Positions 1-12,294 of a stretch of DNA of 64,000 nucleotides are shown here, piece after piece (the first letter of the stretch is position 1; every line of letters starts with the position of its first letter). The DNA is taken from the NCBI GenBank assembly GCA_017354895.1, contig CP071497.1:930001-994000 (forward strand), read 5' to 3'. The stretch comes from Podospora comata. Its lineage: Eukaryota > Ascomycota > Sordariomycetes > Sordariales > Podosporaceae. Below the pieces are notes generated by a model. It worked only from the letters and a program-made list of their open reading frames with translations. It was not told where the DNA came from and ran no database searches. The position numbers were made by a program, and so were the translations under genes.

Positions 1-1750
1 CGGTAAGTCTGGCTATAATACACGTACATGCCAGGAGGCTGCAGCATCAGCTAATTCATCTGTTTTTAATTTGATTCTTGTAGTTTCCGAATGTTATAGT
101 TGTGTAATTGAGGATAGCTGTGGTAGAGTAACGGAGAGTACACGGCTCGCTTATATGCGTGGCTCGCTTAGAATGTACGTGATGCAATTTATAAGTGTTT
201 ACTTCTGTTAGAAAATAGACAAAATCGTCTATGTGCAAAGTTGCAATTTTAATATAAATAGTAGTTCTAGTGGGTTTGATTACGGGTTACTGGCACGCGC
301 AAGGAGAAAACGGAAGTCATGATCAGTTTTGGTTCCGGCAAGTATAGCCGAACGGTCCTTGGACACACTTCAGCTCAGGGTAATGCTCACTGACACTCAC
401 CTTTTGCTCACCTTTTGCTCACCTTGTGAGACCGAGACAGACTGAGCCAAAAATTTTGTCGGGTGTGACTATATATGTAGGTACTCAGTAATTTTCATCA
501 CGTCATGCCCAAGCCCCAACTCATGTCCGGCCGAGAGAAAAACGGTTACACGCATCACAAGACTCGGGGATTTAAACTTTTCAATCTATCTGGCACCTCC
601 CCGTTATCAAGGCGGTTTTAAAGCTCTCGCCTTATACTATACAACCGTGATACGGAGCACCATGGTACAAAAACCCCCGTATCGTCACTGCAAGCGACCG
701 TGTCACTGTTCCGCTATTCTTCGTTTCAAATTACCCGCTTCCTCGTACCACAGCATTGTGCCTGTTTCGTTGGGACGCCGCGTTGTCGTTGAGACTGTGT
801 CACCTGCGGTGATGAGAACTTTGATATCGACTCATGTGGTTTGAGAGGAGAGTGGGGTGAGTGAGAGCAGGTGGTGAGTGAGTGAAGTTGATGAGGTAAG
901 CAGTAACTGCCGCTGAAGACTGTGGGGATGTCGATCATCGAAAAGTCCCCTGAAAATCTTTTCTGTATCCTTGGCTCGTTCCTGCAGCGCATGCAAGACA
1001 ATTCATTGAAGATTTCTCACTGTTGCAGTTCCCGTTGTGATGGGACAAGAAAGTTTCCGCAGCGGTTGCTTCCGTGTAGTTTGGGGCTCTTCAATGAAAA
1101 CAAAGATCACAGAGAAATCACATGCAAAATCCCGGAGACGACAACATTGTCTTTTTGAAGAATGTAGATAGGGTGTCCCGCATCGGAACAAGAGAAATTA
1201 GAAGTTATTATATACATAGGGGAGGAGGTAATTCGCAAAACACGAGAACAAAAAGCCACCACCCATTTACACGTAGAGGGTTTAAGTAACCTTTTGCCCA
1301 TGGCTGCGCTTTCCATCAACAATAAAAACACACGAGAGATGCCACTCATCAAGGTCACACCTTCCCGTCAGTCACCCGGGGAAAGTTCACCAAGAAAAGC
1401 CAGTTTCAAACCACCCAATCATCAAGAACAAATGCCTTCTTGTCATGTCGCCCTCGTCCTCGTCAAGTCATCTCTGTGATCCGCTTTCTTTTTTTTTATG
1501 AAAGAACTCTTCTTTATTTGTTGTTTCTCCAAATGTGTCGAAACTAGGAAAAAAAAAACTCGTTTGTCGCTGCAACGAACGCGCTCGCGATATGGGGTAT
1601 ATGATATCAGACCAGAACGACTTCTCCTGCATCCTCCGAAAAAGCCAAAGCCACAACAACTATTCCTCTTCCTCTTGACGACACACCAAAAGCACTCGTC
1701 TATTCTTCATAGATGGCTGGAAAACCCGAATCGAGCAAAAAGAAGCCGAT
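1..1750. other. Intergenic, no gene recognised
   Basis: No open frame here resembles a protein. The stretch holds a short tandem of the 11-mer caccttttgct near 398-420 and lies downstream of the 3' end of the hexose transporter. The last few hundred bases are probably that gene's 3' UTR. Confidence 0.6.
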
Positions 1751-3556
1751 TTAAACGGACTCCTGCTTGAGGTAGGCGCTGTCGGTGGGCTGAGACCCGG
1801 CAAAGGTGGTGTGGGGCTTCCACTTGGCCGAGGTGCGGGGGGTGGTCTCCTCCATCATCTTGTCGACCTGCTCGAGGGAGAGACCCTTGGTCTCGGGGAC
1901 GAAGAGGAAGGTGTAGATCAAGGCAAAGGTACAGAGGCCGCCCCAGACGAAGAAGACGGACGACTTCATGTTGCCCTTGTCGGTACCGACCATGTAGGGG
2001 GTGATGACGGCGATGATGGTGTTCCAGAGCCAGTTGGAGGCGGTCGAGAGACCAACACCACGGGAGCGGATCGGCAGAGGGAAGATCTCACCAATGAGAA
2101 TCCAGGCGCCGGGACCCCAGGTGGAGGCGAAGAAGAAGATGAAGATCGCAATGAAGGCGATCTGCGCGTTGACGGCAGAGATGTTGTTGGCGAGGGTGCG
2201 CTCGGGATCCTCCGCCGTGGGGGCGGGGAAGGTGTGGTTGAAGCCGACCGTGACACCGATGATGGCGACGAGGAACTGGCAGATGAGCATGCCAAGAGCG
2301 CCCCAGAGGAGGATGGTGCGGCGACCGAAACGCTCAACGGTCCAGAAGGAGATGGGGGTCGAGCACACGTTGATGACGGTGAAGATCATGGAGATGACGA
2401 ACGAGTTGGAAATGGCACCGGTGGACTTGAGGAAGGGGGTCGAGTAGTAGAAGATGAAGTTGACACCAGTCCTAAACGCAAAAGACATGTTAGCCAGCCG
2501 ATCTTTTTGATTTTCTCTTTCGCGTCTTGTTCAGTAGAAACCTACCACTGCTGCATCATCTGAAGAGAGGTACCGAGGATGGTCTTGCGAAGGTTGGAGT
2601 TGGCCTTGAAGAGGGAGCCCTTGAAGCAGTTTGCCCACGAGCCGAACCAGGTGGTGTTGGGAATGAGCTGACGCTCGTACTCCTCGTTGGCGACGATCTC
2701 GGCAAGCTCGACCTGGATGTACTCAGAGTCCTTGGGCTGGCCACGGAGGCGAGCGAGAGCATCGGTGGCGGCGGGAAGGTTGGCCTTCTTGACAAAGTAA
2801 CGGGGAGAGTCGGGGAGCATCATGAGACCAACAGCGAGAATAATGGCCCAGAGGAACTGGATGGCAATGGGAATGCGGTACGAGCCAGTGTCGGTTCTAC
2901 CCTCAGTGGCGTACACAACGCAAGCAGCCAACATGATACCGATGGTGATGCAGAATTGGTAACCAGCGACCAGAGCTCCACGGACCTTGCGGGGGCACTG
3001 TGAAGCAGAAGCAGTTAGCACACACATAGGCATCTCTTGGCTCCGACGGATATCTCCGACTTACAATCTCGGACATGTACAGAATGACGACAGCAGACTC
3101 GAAACCGACACCGATACCAGCGATCAAGCGACCGGCAACGATGGCAGCGAGGGGATCACCGAGGCCAGTGATCATCTGAATGACAACACCGATGATATAG
3201 ATGAGGCAGCCGAGAATCACAGTCCACTTGCGACCAATCCAGTCGGCGGCGTCACCAGCAATGAGAGCGCCGAAGAAGGTACCGCAGGAGAGAATAGAGA
3301 CGATGAGCGAAGTCCGGGACTCGGAAACAGCCTTGGCACCGGCGAACTCGACGGCGTCGATGAAGATCTGGGAGCCGAGGACACCGTTGATGTAACCGGA
3401 GTCGTAGCCGAAGAAAATACCACCAAAGGAAGCAAAGGCGCAAAGGAGGTAGGCCTTCCAGGTGACGGGAGCCTCAATACGCTCGACGTCCTGGGTAGTA
3501 GCCAGGCCGCCGACGTGGGAGGCGGCCGGGGCCTCCTTCTCGTCGTGAGTCGACAT
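1751..3556 (-). CDS. MFS hexose transporter, 3 exons
   Basis: A plasma-membrane sugar/proton symporter of the major facilitator superfamily, 12 predicted membrane segments, 554 aa. Exons are 3065-3556, 2546-2997 and 1751-2471. Both introns are GT-AG and the exon sum is an exact multiple of three. Visible signatures are GYDSGYINGVLGSQ near residues 50-63 (typical of filamentous-fungal high-affinity glucose transporters), the loop 2-3 motif DWIGRK, RLIAGIGVGFES, PDSPR before the central loop, RFGRRT after segment 8, and PETKGLSLEQVD after segment 12. Family and general function are clear. The exact substrate (glucose, xylose or other hexose) cannot be read from sequence. The next gene upstream ends 5.1 kb away, and that region holds a cluster of CreA/CRE-1-like sites, so carbon catabolite control is plausible. 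Confidence 0.95.
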
Positions 3557-6500
3557 GATGGTGAAAAAGGTTTCTTATACGCCTTGCTCGATGAAGAGAT
3601 TGTATTGTCGATATGGTGGTTGGGGGGGGAGGGGCGATGCCTTCTCTTGGTTGTGTTACTGGTAACCGTGACCCGAGGGGTTGGATCGATGGGAAAGGGT
3701 GTAGAGCGGGATGGGGAGAAGAAAAAAAGCTCGACCGGTGAGACGGGAGAGAGGGTTGTGATATTTGAAGTGAATGACAAGCGGGTGCCACTGGGATGGA
3801 AGGGCCTTTGGATTTTTTGGCTGGCATGGGTTACATCTCTTTGGGTTCCAGGTTTGGAGCATGTCACTCTGCGGAGCGTTGGCTGCTCCTGGCCAGTCAG
3901 GAGACGCGGAGTACTGGGGAAGAGTCCATTACCCCCGACTTGGCAAAAGTATGCTTGGGGTATTTCGCCGCGTTCCCGCCGTGACGACTGCATTGTTTGC
4001 GGGGACCCTACTTACAAGGTGGCTTCGAATATGATGCATAGGGTTGGCCAAGCTCACCATGTAGCTCGGCAGCTATGGGGTCCATGCAGAATACCGCCGA
4101 GCATCTGAGGCACACCCCTGGCCCATTGCGACTCTTGCAACGCCCGGGGACACGCCGGTCGACTGCTAGCCGGTCCTCTTCGTCCCATCTCTTACCACTT
4201 CCCCGGGCTTGCTCCAGCTTCCACCGAGCCACCCCAGAAACCGCCGGCCGTCTCGACGTTGCAGCTCCCGTGGCCGCGGTGCCGTGTGTGTGTGTGTGGT
4301 GGTGCACACCACCTTGAGCCTAGAACGGGGGTGGTCAGGCAGGCAAACGAGCAGCATAAATTGACCGAGTCGGTCCGGAGCGTTGCATCTACACTTGCTC
4401 GCCTAACCCCAGATCTTGCGTTGGCCTCGATGAGAGGAGCCTGGGGGGAGAGGCGGAATCCAGGCGGATGGCGGATGCAGGTTGTGTAAGGTACGGTAAT
4501 ATTACCGTGGCATTCCACGCCTGTGACAGTCTCTTCCCGTTCCCGAGGCCACCCCCCGACCGAACGCGGGCTGGTTCGGCCCCACCGACCAAAGCCGCTG
4601 ACATTCAGGATGGCCCATGGCAGACACATGATGGCTCCAAAGAAAGTTTGCCGTGAACCTTGCCGCCGGGTTTGGGTCACCATTGCCCTCGTGAGGCTCC
4701 ATAGTGACCCCCATACAACGATGACGGCCTCAGCACTTACAACGATACACTAAACTACATGGCTACAGTGCATTCCACAGGGTTTGGTGGTGGCCACGTG
4801 CGCCAAGTCCCTGAACAGCATCATCACCTGTTTCCGGTATTGTCTTGTATGAGCTTGTCTCGATCGTTGAAGATAAGCGGGTTGTGCGGCTCCCTCACAA
4901 GCGAGCGCCAACTTCAACCGCTAGGACCGATCAGAGGATTGTTTCTTTTTTTTTTTTTCTCGCTGGCACATGTCGCGTGGTCGCCAGAATGTGGAAGGCT
5001 TGCCGAGCGTATTGGATCGTGAAATCGTCGCGCCACCCCAAAAAAAAAAAAAAAAAAACGGCACCACTCGGCCATTGGCACGGCGATACTTTTTGAACTA
5101 CAGCCCATCAGGGCCATCACGCTTCGGACTCGTCAAGTCAGCACCAGTCAACTGACCCGTGCCTTTGGAGCCGTTGGGCTGCACGTCAAAAGGCAACTGG
5201 CCAGAAGGACGTTGGCGCGATGGGTCTTCAATTGGCTAGCCCGGAGCATTAGCCAAGAAGGCAAGGAGTCGCCGGCTAAAAACGGTCCTTTTCTGGGGAC
5301 TTTTTCTTGTCATTTCCCCGTGCCCCAGTTTTTGTTGTTTGGGGTCCCCATGGGCAAAAAGCTCAAACCCCAGATTCACCAGGAAAAACTTGGAGAAAAT
5401 TCGGGGAAGCTCCATCAAGCTCATCGCCATACTTGCATTTTTCACCGGTCATCTGGGGAATAGCGGGCATTGTGTGGGATACACTATCTGGGGAACAGGG
5501 GGAGTCGGAAAAACTTCTTGACAATAGCTTCCCGATGAGAGTATGGACTGGAGAGCCTGGAGAGTCTGGAGAGGTGGGACAGGTAGCGGAGATCAGATAA
5601 GCAGCAAGCTAGTCCATGTTCTAGCTTGGGGATGGCGGGCCAAGCACAAAAGGAACTTTTCTTTTTTGTTCTTTGCTACTCACAGTAGTGCTTCCCCAAG
5701 TATGCCCAGAAAGTACCCACCAACGATCGTCCTCACCACCACCACATCGTCCACGACAGCTTGTTCTGCCAAAATCTTGTGGATGCAACGTCTTCCAAAG
5801 ACTTGGTTGCTGTCCCGGGATCATGGAGATGCTTATTTTTGCAGATCAGGATGCGTTCAGCTGTTGAACGCATGGCGAGGAGAGCTCCACCTTGCGACGT
5901 CAAGCTCCGCTGCATTTCCCCAGCTTCAACCCTGAGCTGGAGATTCCCCTCAATTTCATGCGTCCAGGAAGCCCCGGTCTCCAGGCCTCAAACAATCCTG
6001 GTGTTTCTCGGTCCAGGCCGATGATGCATTTGCAGTCCACCGAGTTGTGGATGTTGCTGCTTGTGCAACTGTCACTCAAAGGCTGAAGCTTCACGCCTCT
6101 TTCTTCGTATCACCGGTGTACAATTCCACCAAACTCCGAGTCTTGCCGTCCCCTCGAATCTCGAACGGCAACCGCTCAGATGGTCAGAAAGGGGGGCACA
6201 GCTTTTCTGGTGCGAGGATGGTTGCACTGAGCAGCGCCGGCGGTGTCTGATTTCCCATGCAACGTTCCGAGTCCTGTCCGACGCGACAAAGTCTTGTGCT
6301 ACACAGTTTCAAGTCCACTTCATGGTTGAGCAACTTTCCTCTTGCAATGAAAACCAGCACACTGTCTTGCTTGTCGATTTTGCCCTGATGGTATGCTCCT
6401 ACACTACCTAACCAGGAACTAGACATGTCGTTAACTTGTCCCAGGATTATTACCTAAAGCATTCCCAAAAAGGCGATTGTGCATCAGCTCTCAGCGTCAT

Positions 6501-8667
6501 CACTCCTGACAGGGACAAAGCCACCACCAGCCAGCTGAAAAGGTCCTCAGAGGCTCAGAGACAATGTTCACGTGCGGGCCCCGTTCCCCTCGTGCTGGCT
6601 AATAATGGAGCATGATGGTTTCCCCGGACTTTTCGCCGAACGCAGATTCCCTATGTCACCGTCCTCGACCTCGTGACAGATCTCGTTCTTTGTTGACCGT
6701 CAAGCCATTGAACCATTCCAGTCAACAACTCCTCCAACCTGGAAGCGCCACCGATTCTGTGGCGCTTCCTCGCCCATCAACCGCGCCAAGCGGCAAGGGC
6801 TGGCGGGGCAGCCGGGGGCGGGAACGAGGGTGCGGCAGACGGTTGATGCCAAGGAGAAACCGGATGCGGGGGAAAAAAGCTTGAGATTTTTGGGGGGTGG
6901 TGCGGGAAGCGAAACTCGGTTGCTTTTCGACGAGTGTTGGGATGGGAAACTTGACCGTCGCTGTCGCTGCATTGGGCACCGTGAAACGAAGGGATGTGGA
7001 GGATGAAAGAAAATGCCATTCTGCGATGTCGAGACATCAAGCCTCGTGATCATTTGAAAGGTGCCGCATTCTTTTGGATAGCATCATCAGAAGGTAATAA
7101 CCGCAAGAAACATTACGGTACGTTACGCACTTTTCACCTCTCCCGTGTCTCTCCCACAATCCGCCATCTTTTGTTCCCGATCTGACACAGTTTCTCCAAC
7201 GCCCGCAGGTCCCTTTCTGGTTGCAGAAATCACGCAGACCGATCCCTAATCCCGTTGCGGACGACGGCCAACGGCATTGAAACGATCATCGAGAAAACGG
7301 CTTCCCCTTGGCAAGGATTGGCAATCCTCGCAATTATTAGCAGGCGGACCTTGCGAGCTAGTGGCTGTCTGCCGATCGCACACACGCCACACCGCGGTTT
7401 TTGAAGGTCTTGTGGAAAGGGAAAGGATGAACAAAAAGGTACGGATTGGCGTAGGTGCCGCTTCGTTGCACCGCAGCGAATTTGAAGGACAAGAAGTGGA
7501 CAAATTGTGGGTGAGTTCAAGGCTCCAACAAGGAAACTTGAGGAGCTGGTATTCTCTGGTCGGTGAGGAAGCTGGCCAGTCATGGCTGTCGGTGGCTGCC
7601 CTCCATGTTGGCCCTCATGCTGCAACCAGCTGTCCACCACCCGAACCGTGCCGTAACATGTGCGGACATTGCGCTCCATGGCTGTCTTGATATGCCAACC
7701 AACCAGTCCCCAGGATGAGGAGATCTCGATGGCAGGAAAATGGTGAGAGGATCATGGGGGGTCTCTGCTTCTTATCACTTTGTCCACATGTTGACAGACA
7801 AGACCAAGGTGAGACTTGCACCTCCCATCTGCCGGATCTGCAGCCCGCGCACGCCCATCGTGAACCCCAGTCAAACCCAACCTTATGGCGTTGTTGACAT
7901 AGGGAGGGATCTCTTTGTGAATTGGGATCGACAAGGCTGTGATGATGACTGATGATGTTGACCTTGCCCCTCGTGCCCCTGTTCAACCGTTTCTTCAAAA
8001 GGAAAGGAAAGAAGCAACGGGATGCTTGCGCAAGAACAAAGAAAAACGAAGGAAGAGCCGGCTTGGCAAGTCCAAGGAGATTTATTTGCAACCGTTTTGT
8101 GCCAAGATCCTTGCCAAGTCTTCAACGTTTATGCATGACGATGGCACAGCACGGGCCTGAGTCGTGATGGGCACATCCTGGGAGCCTGGTCGTGGGCTTG
8201 GTCTGGGTTTGATGAAAATCTTTTATGAGGGATATGCTTGATAGAATGCAGTTCAATTGTGAATAGAACTAAAATATTTGAAAATATGACTTGTCAGGTG
8301 ATGATCTGTGAAAATACTAACAAGCGCTTCCTTGTCAGCGAGACTTCCTCGATTATGAAGTCATGTTGAAATAATTTCTATTTTTAATTCCTCTTTGCAT
8401 GCGTTTGTATGAGGCAGGCTCATGACTGGCGCATATTCATGTATCAAACCTATTTCTGAACTAGGTTGATTGTAGAGCTACCATTTTACACACGTCAGCT
8501 TATGTTGGTATACCGTTCAGTACCTATCGTATAAAATTGTAACTGCATATCACCAAACTCTAATCTCATTTCAATGTCTTTGCATGCTGACTTTGTATAT
8601 GCAATCCAAACCATCAAAGACAAACTCCATACAACGCCCGTGATACCTACCCTACCTTATGCTCTAC
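3557..8667. other. 5.1-kb gap upstream of transporter
   Basis: This is the largest gene-free stretch in the window that is not AT-rich. The open frames on both strands are short, overlap each other and look like no known protein. It carries T and A homopolymers (around 4947-4959 and 5040-5058) and a cluster of CTGGGG sites around 5.3-5.5 kb. It could hold an extended promoter, long non-coding transcripts or an unrecognised gene. Confidence 0.5.
5293..5493. promoter_or_regulatory. Cluster of CreA/CRE-1-like sites
   Basis: CTGGGG or its complement CCCCAG occurs at 5293-5298, 5368-5373, 5453-5458 and 5488-5493: four matches to the fungal carbon-repressor consensus SYGGRG in about 200 bp. They lie about 1.7-1.9 kb upstream of the transporter start codon. 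The motif is short and such sites are common, so a regulatory role is inference from the clustering and the neighbouring sugar transporter. Confidence 0.35.
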
Positions 8668-10356
8668 TCACAACTGCCCATACCCCAGAACCCTAGCCAA
8701 ATGCCCCCTCGCCTCCTCAGCAAACCACTCAACCACCTTCCTCTCCCCGTTCTTCTCTTTCATCTTATCTTTGACCACCATCTCCATCAGCTCCCGTGCC
8801 TCGGTAGTCATGGACTCAGCCCTTTTCTCATACCCACCCGCGGGGTTCTCCCCAAACAGCCTCTCGTCGATAAACTTCCAGTAGATAGGGTCCAACCCAT
8901 ATGATCTCCTCGCAGCATAGTTGATCCAAAAGCTCCCATCTTCCCAGTTCTTTCTCATCCTGACGGAGAGAGGTGGTTCTTTTGGTCCTTCCCGGTTGGT
9001 AGATATAGTGGTGGTGGTGGTGGTGGTGGTGGTGCTGCTATCTCCCGATATATGAAGGTTGTCAAGCCACTCCGACACCGTCCCGTCTTCGGCCACCTTA
9101 TCATTTTCCAACGGCTCCCCAAGACAAGGTACAGTCACCTCCTGTCCCTTTCCCAGTTTTTCCTCCTCCTGTTCCAACGCCCTGAGGAAAATCCCCAGAT
9201 ACTTCGGATACTTTCCCACCCAATCATCTATCCCCCCTTCCACCCCACCATTCCACATATCTGGCTTCCTCAGCATCAACCACCAGGGCGGATCGGCCGC
9301 CATCGACCTCGGCCCGAACCAAGCCCATTCCCAATCAATCACCGCCCTCACCTCCCCCGTCTCGGGATCAACCAGCACGTTGTGCGGCGTCAAGTCGTCG
9401 CAGATGAGCTTGAACGTCTCGGGCGTCGGTGTGATGTGCTCCTGCCGACTCGTGTAGCTTGGTGACGGCAGCAGGTTCATGTACGCCGCCCTGCGGAGCA
9501 TGTGCCGGGCCGTGTACTTGTCCCGGGCGTCGTCCGCCGACTCAACGGCGTCGTTGCGCTGGAAGACGAGCTGGGCAATGTGGAGGTCGGTGAGGAACTG
9601 GTAGACCTCGTGGGAGGTGTTGAGGACGCGGTTGGAGGGGCCGAGGACAGACTCGGGGCAGCCGGCCATGGTGATGGTGTCGGTTAGGGTCTGGGGGAGG
9701 GCGCGGGTGTGGACGGTGTACTCCCCGTCCACGTAGCCGAGGCAGCCGCTTTGGGGCATGGTGAGTTTGTCGAGTTGGAGGAGGATGTTGCTCATTTGGC
9801 GGTAGAGGGGGAGGATCTTGTCTTCGGGCATGGTTGGGTTGATGGTGTTTGGGGCTTCGGGGTCGGTGTCTGGGTCTGCGAGAAAGGTGGACAGGTGGAC
9901 TAGGTTTGGGTGGTAGTCCATGATGATGAAGGGTCCGAGGCCGGTGGGATTTTGCGAGGCGGTGCCCGAGTGGTAGATGTGGGGGATGGGGATGGTGGTG
10001 TTTGCCGCGACGTAACGCATGAGGTTGACTTCAGCTTGGACTTTCTCTTCTCTCAGTTCCAGGCTGAAGCGCGGAAGCGGGACGCGCATCATGCCGTAGC
10101 TCTCGGGATCTTGGAACTCAATGACGAAGACGGCGTTGTAGCTCCCGCAGAGGGATGAGTGCCATTTCCCAGCTCTTCCGCCGTGGTACTTCTTGACTAT
10201 GCGGATGATCTCTGTGCGCAACTCGGGATTCTGGATCTTTTCATTGACCCAGTCATATGACGCTTCTTGACGCTCTTCCACCATTTCATCTCCATACATG
10301 GCGACCTCGCGCGTCCGGCGATCCGGTCGAGGTTCCGGTGAAGGCTGTTCGGACAT
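8668..10356 (-). CDS. APH-family (phosphotransferase) protein
   Basis: Single-exon gene of 562 aa with a protein-kinase-like APH fold (aminoglycoside phosphotransferase/choline kinase superfamily, PF01636). The nucleotide-binding N-lobe begins near residue 60 (GSYNAVFVIEF). The catalytic loop reads LICDDLTPHNVLV, giving the D-x-x-x-x-N arrangement, and the metal-binding motif is VIDWEWAWFGP, equivalent to the kinase DFG. A C-terminal extension of about 170 residues contains a run of about ten threonines encoded by a GGT/ACC microsatellite near 9000-9035, which probably varies in length between strains. Many such genes exist in each filamentous fungus and their substrates are mostly unknown, so no substrate is assigned. 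It is not evidence of antibiotic resistance. Confidence 0.9.
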   Translation of the reverse strand: MSEQPSPEPRPDRRTREVAMYGDEMVEERQEASYDWVNEKIQNPELRTEIIRIVKKYHGGRAGKWHSSLCGSYNAVFVIEFQDPESYGMMRVPLPRFSLELREEKVQAEVNLMRYVAANTTIPIPHIYHSGTASQNPTGLGPFIIMDYHPNLVHLSTFLADPDTDPEAPNTINPTMPEDKILPLYRQMSNILLQLDKLTMPQSGCLGYVDGEYTVHTRALPQTLTDTITMAGCPESVLGPSNRVLNTSHEVYQFLTDLHIAQLVFQRNDAVESADDARDKYTARHMLRRAAYMNLLPSPSYTSRQEHITPTPETFKLICDDLTPHNVLVDPETGEVRAVIDWEWAWFGPRSMAADPPWWLMLRKPDMWNGGVEGGIDDWVGKYPKYLGIFLRALEQEEEKLGKGQEVTVPCLGEPLENDKVAEDGTVSEWLDNLHISGDSSTTTTTTTTTISTNREGPKEPPLSVRMRKNWEDGSFWINYAARRSYGLDPIYWKFIDERLFGENPAGGYEKRAESMTTEARELMEMVVKDKMKEKNGERKVVEWFAEEARGHLARVLGYGQL

Positions 10357-11165
10357 GGTGTGGGAAATTAAAGGTTGAGCACTTCGACCAAAAAGTTAGC
10401 ATTGAACTTTCCTGTGTAATGTCGATTGCTCGTTGCTGATAAATGATGTTGTAGAATTGAACCAAGACGCCTCAAAATGCAGGAGTTTGTTGGTGTTGGT
10501 CCAGCACGCATTTGGTGCCCCTGGCCGAGAATTTGGCGCCGTATCATTGGGGCTGTGTTTTGCAGCCAACCCCCGAACTGTGCCCCCATCAAAACATGAG
10601 TGTTTCCCGGTTCGTCGTTCGTCAATAGCGGAACTCGATCCCGACAGTCTGGTTCAATGCACTTTGCCATGTCCGATCTGCGCTCAGGTCGTTGCACTGA
10701 AACAAGAAGCCGAACGCGCCAAGAAGAGGTGTGATATCTATGGAAGGCTCGCGTCCCAGCAGAAACTTGGAGAGTGGGAATCGGGGCCTAATCGAGCAGT
10801 GCAGGGTGACTTCCAACAGAATCATAGCATCTTAAACCCCTTTCTGGAAGTCGCATGATGCACCGCGGTGGGCTTCTCACCATCTTTGGACCTGTTGAAG
10901 ACCTGTGTGAGCGTCTTTTTTGAGACCAACAGGCCTAGGACGCCACGAATAGTTCTGTTGACGTAAATTGTGATGCCAAAAATGGCCACATACCTAGAAA
11001 GCCTTGAAAGAGTCCTGAGATGTGTTGTGTATAAGAAGACAATAAATCCAACCTAAGAAGAACCCGATTTTCTCACTCCAGCTCATCATTCGCACTTTTC
11101 CAGTCCAGCACTGAAACCTTACAAGATCGCGTACCTCTATTTCAAACACCCAAGCAGCCTTCAAA
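10357..11165. other. Divergent intergenic region
   Basis: Lies between the start codons of two divergent genes and should hold both promoters. No further gene was recognised. The CA-rich leader just before 11166 is usual for filamentous ascomycetes. Confidence 0.5.
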
Positions 11166-11705
11166 ATGTCCAGAAATCCCAGCCGCTCCAACTCTCCCGC
11201 ACCTCGCCAGAGCACCATCACCGAGAGCACCCTCTCCTCCGGGTTTGGTGATTATGGCTCCCCCGGAATAGAAGGCTTTGCCCGCCCTCCTTCTCGCAGC
11301 TCCAGCGCGGCTGCCCAGCGTGGAAGCGCCAGCACCTTCAGCAGCACTACTGCTCAGCGTGGAAGCACAACCACCACGGCTGGCCGCACCCCCTCAACTC
11401 CGGCGCGCCCAGCCTCTCCCGGTCCTCGACCAGGAAGCTCTGGCGGTGTTCGCCCAGGCAGTTCAGGTGGCGGTCGCCCAGGCAGCTCAGGCAGTGCAGG
11501 CTCCGGTGACTCCATCATTCCAACCGAGGGTAATGTGCCCGCAGCACTCCTCAACCGGGGCAAAAGGTCGCAGGAAGACAGGCAGAGGCTTGCCATTGGA
11601 GAGTCCAATGCTTCTATGCTGGATTCCCGTGGCCGTTCGGCTCGCCCCTCCCGTGACAGGAAGTCCAGAAAGGACGGCTCCAAGTCTTCTTCTCGCTCTC
11701 GCTAA
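11166..11705 (+). CDS. Ser/Arg/Pro-rich disordered protein
   Basis: Single-exon frame of 179 aa, almost wholly low complexity: Ser, Pro, Gly, Arg and Thr dominate, with three imperfect copies of a G-(V/G)-R-P-G-S-S-G unit around residues 92-112 and an Arg/Ser-rich tail. No signal peptide, membrane segment or known domain is visible. The start follows a CA-rich leader ending AAAATG. It may be an RNA-binding or phosphorylated scaffold-like protein, but that is only composition-based inference. Confidence 0.6.
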   Translation: MSRNPSRSNSPAPRQSTITESTLSSGFGDYGSPGIEGFARPPSRSSSAAAQRGSASTFSSTTAQRGSTTTTAGRTPSTPARPASPGPRPGSSGGVRPGSSGGGRPGSSGSAGSGDSIIPTEGNVPAALLNRGKRSQEDRQRLAIGESNASMLDSRGRSARPSRDRKSRKDGSKSSSRSR

Positions 11706-12294
11706 GCGACTCGATGGGCTTGAGCGTGCAGGTGTCCGGCATTCAGAAAGGAACTTGATTTGATTTCCCGCTTGGGTGGCGTATTGGGTTACATGTATCG
11801 TTTTGCTTTGTCGAGCTCGTTTTCGTTCTAGAATGGGTATGGATACATGGAGGCGGAGTTCTGGTTTGGGTGCTCGTTAGTGTCTGTGGTGTGGAAGAAA
11901 TAACAATAGAAATTTGGGATGCCTTGCTGGGCAAGGCTATGCAAACCAATCCCCCGTTCCGTCTCTACGCCACCAAATGTGAATTGTTGCGCTGTACAGA
12001 TCAGGTTACCACTCCGACTGCCTAGCTGGTCCTGTGGAGGGAGTCGGGCAAGGTCAAAATAATTGCTGAGGCGCTAACCGCCATGTGTGTCGGAACACAC
12101 ATTTGTCTGTTAGCGCAGTAGCACTTGCACCCAGTTATGGTGGCTGTGCTTAGGAGGCGGTGCTCCCGAACGCTGAGCTCATTAGCAACCTATGCGAGAT
12201 CAACACTCACGAAAAAGCGCGAATCCACCCATGGTTCCCTTCCACAAGCCTTCATTCCCGGCGTTTCTTGACCACTTCGAACCACCACGACATC
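11706..12294. other. Intergenic, no gene recognised
   Basis: 3' flank of the Ser-rich gene and 5' flank of the tail-anchored protein gene. Nothing else supported. Confidence 0.5.

Noticed and set aside
1811-2563. 250-codon plus-strand frame antisense to the transporter
   Set aside because: Its Gly/Glu/Asp-rich content is the antisense of a GC-rich membrane protein gene and has no homology.
7230-8125. Overlapping frames of 60-160 codons on both strands at 7.2-8.1 kb
   Set aside because: No domain, signal peptide or splice pattern; they overlap each other and look like random open frames.
8668-10356. Antibiotic-resistance kinase
   Set aside because: The fold is APH-like, but fungal genomes hold many such proteins with unknown small-molecule or other substrates; nothing indicates aminoglycosides.
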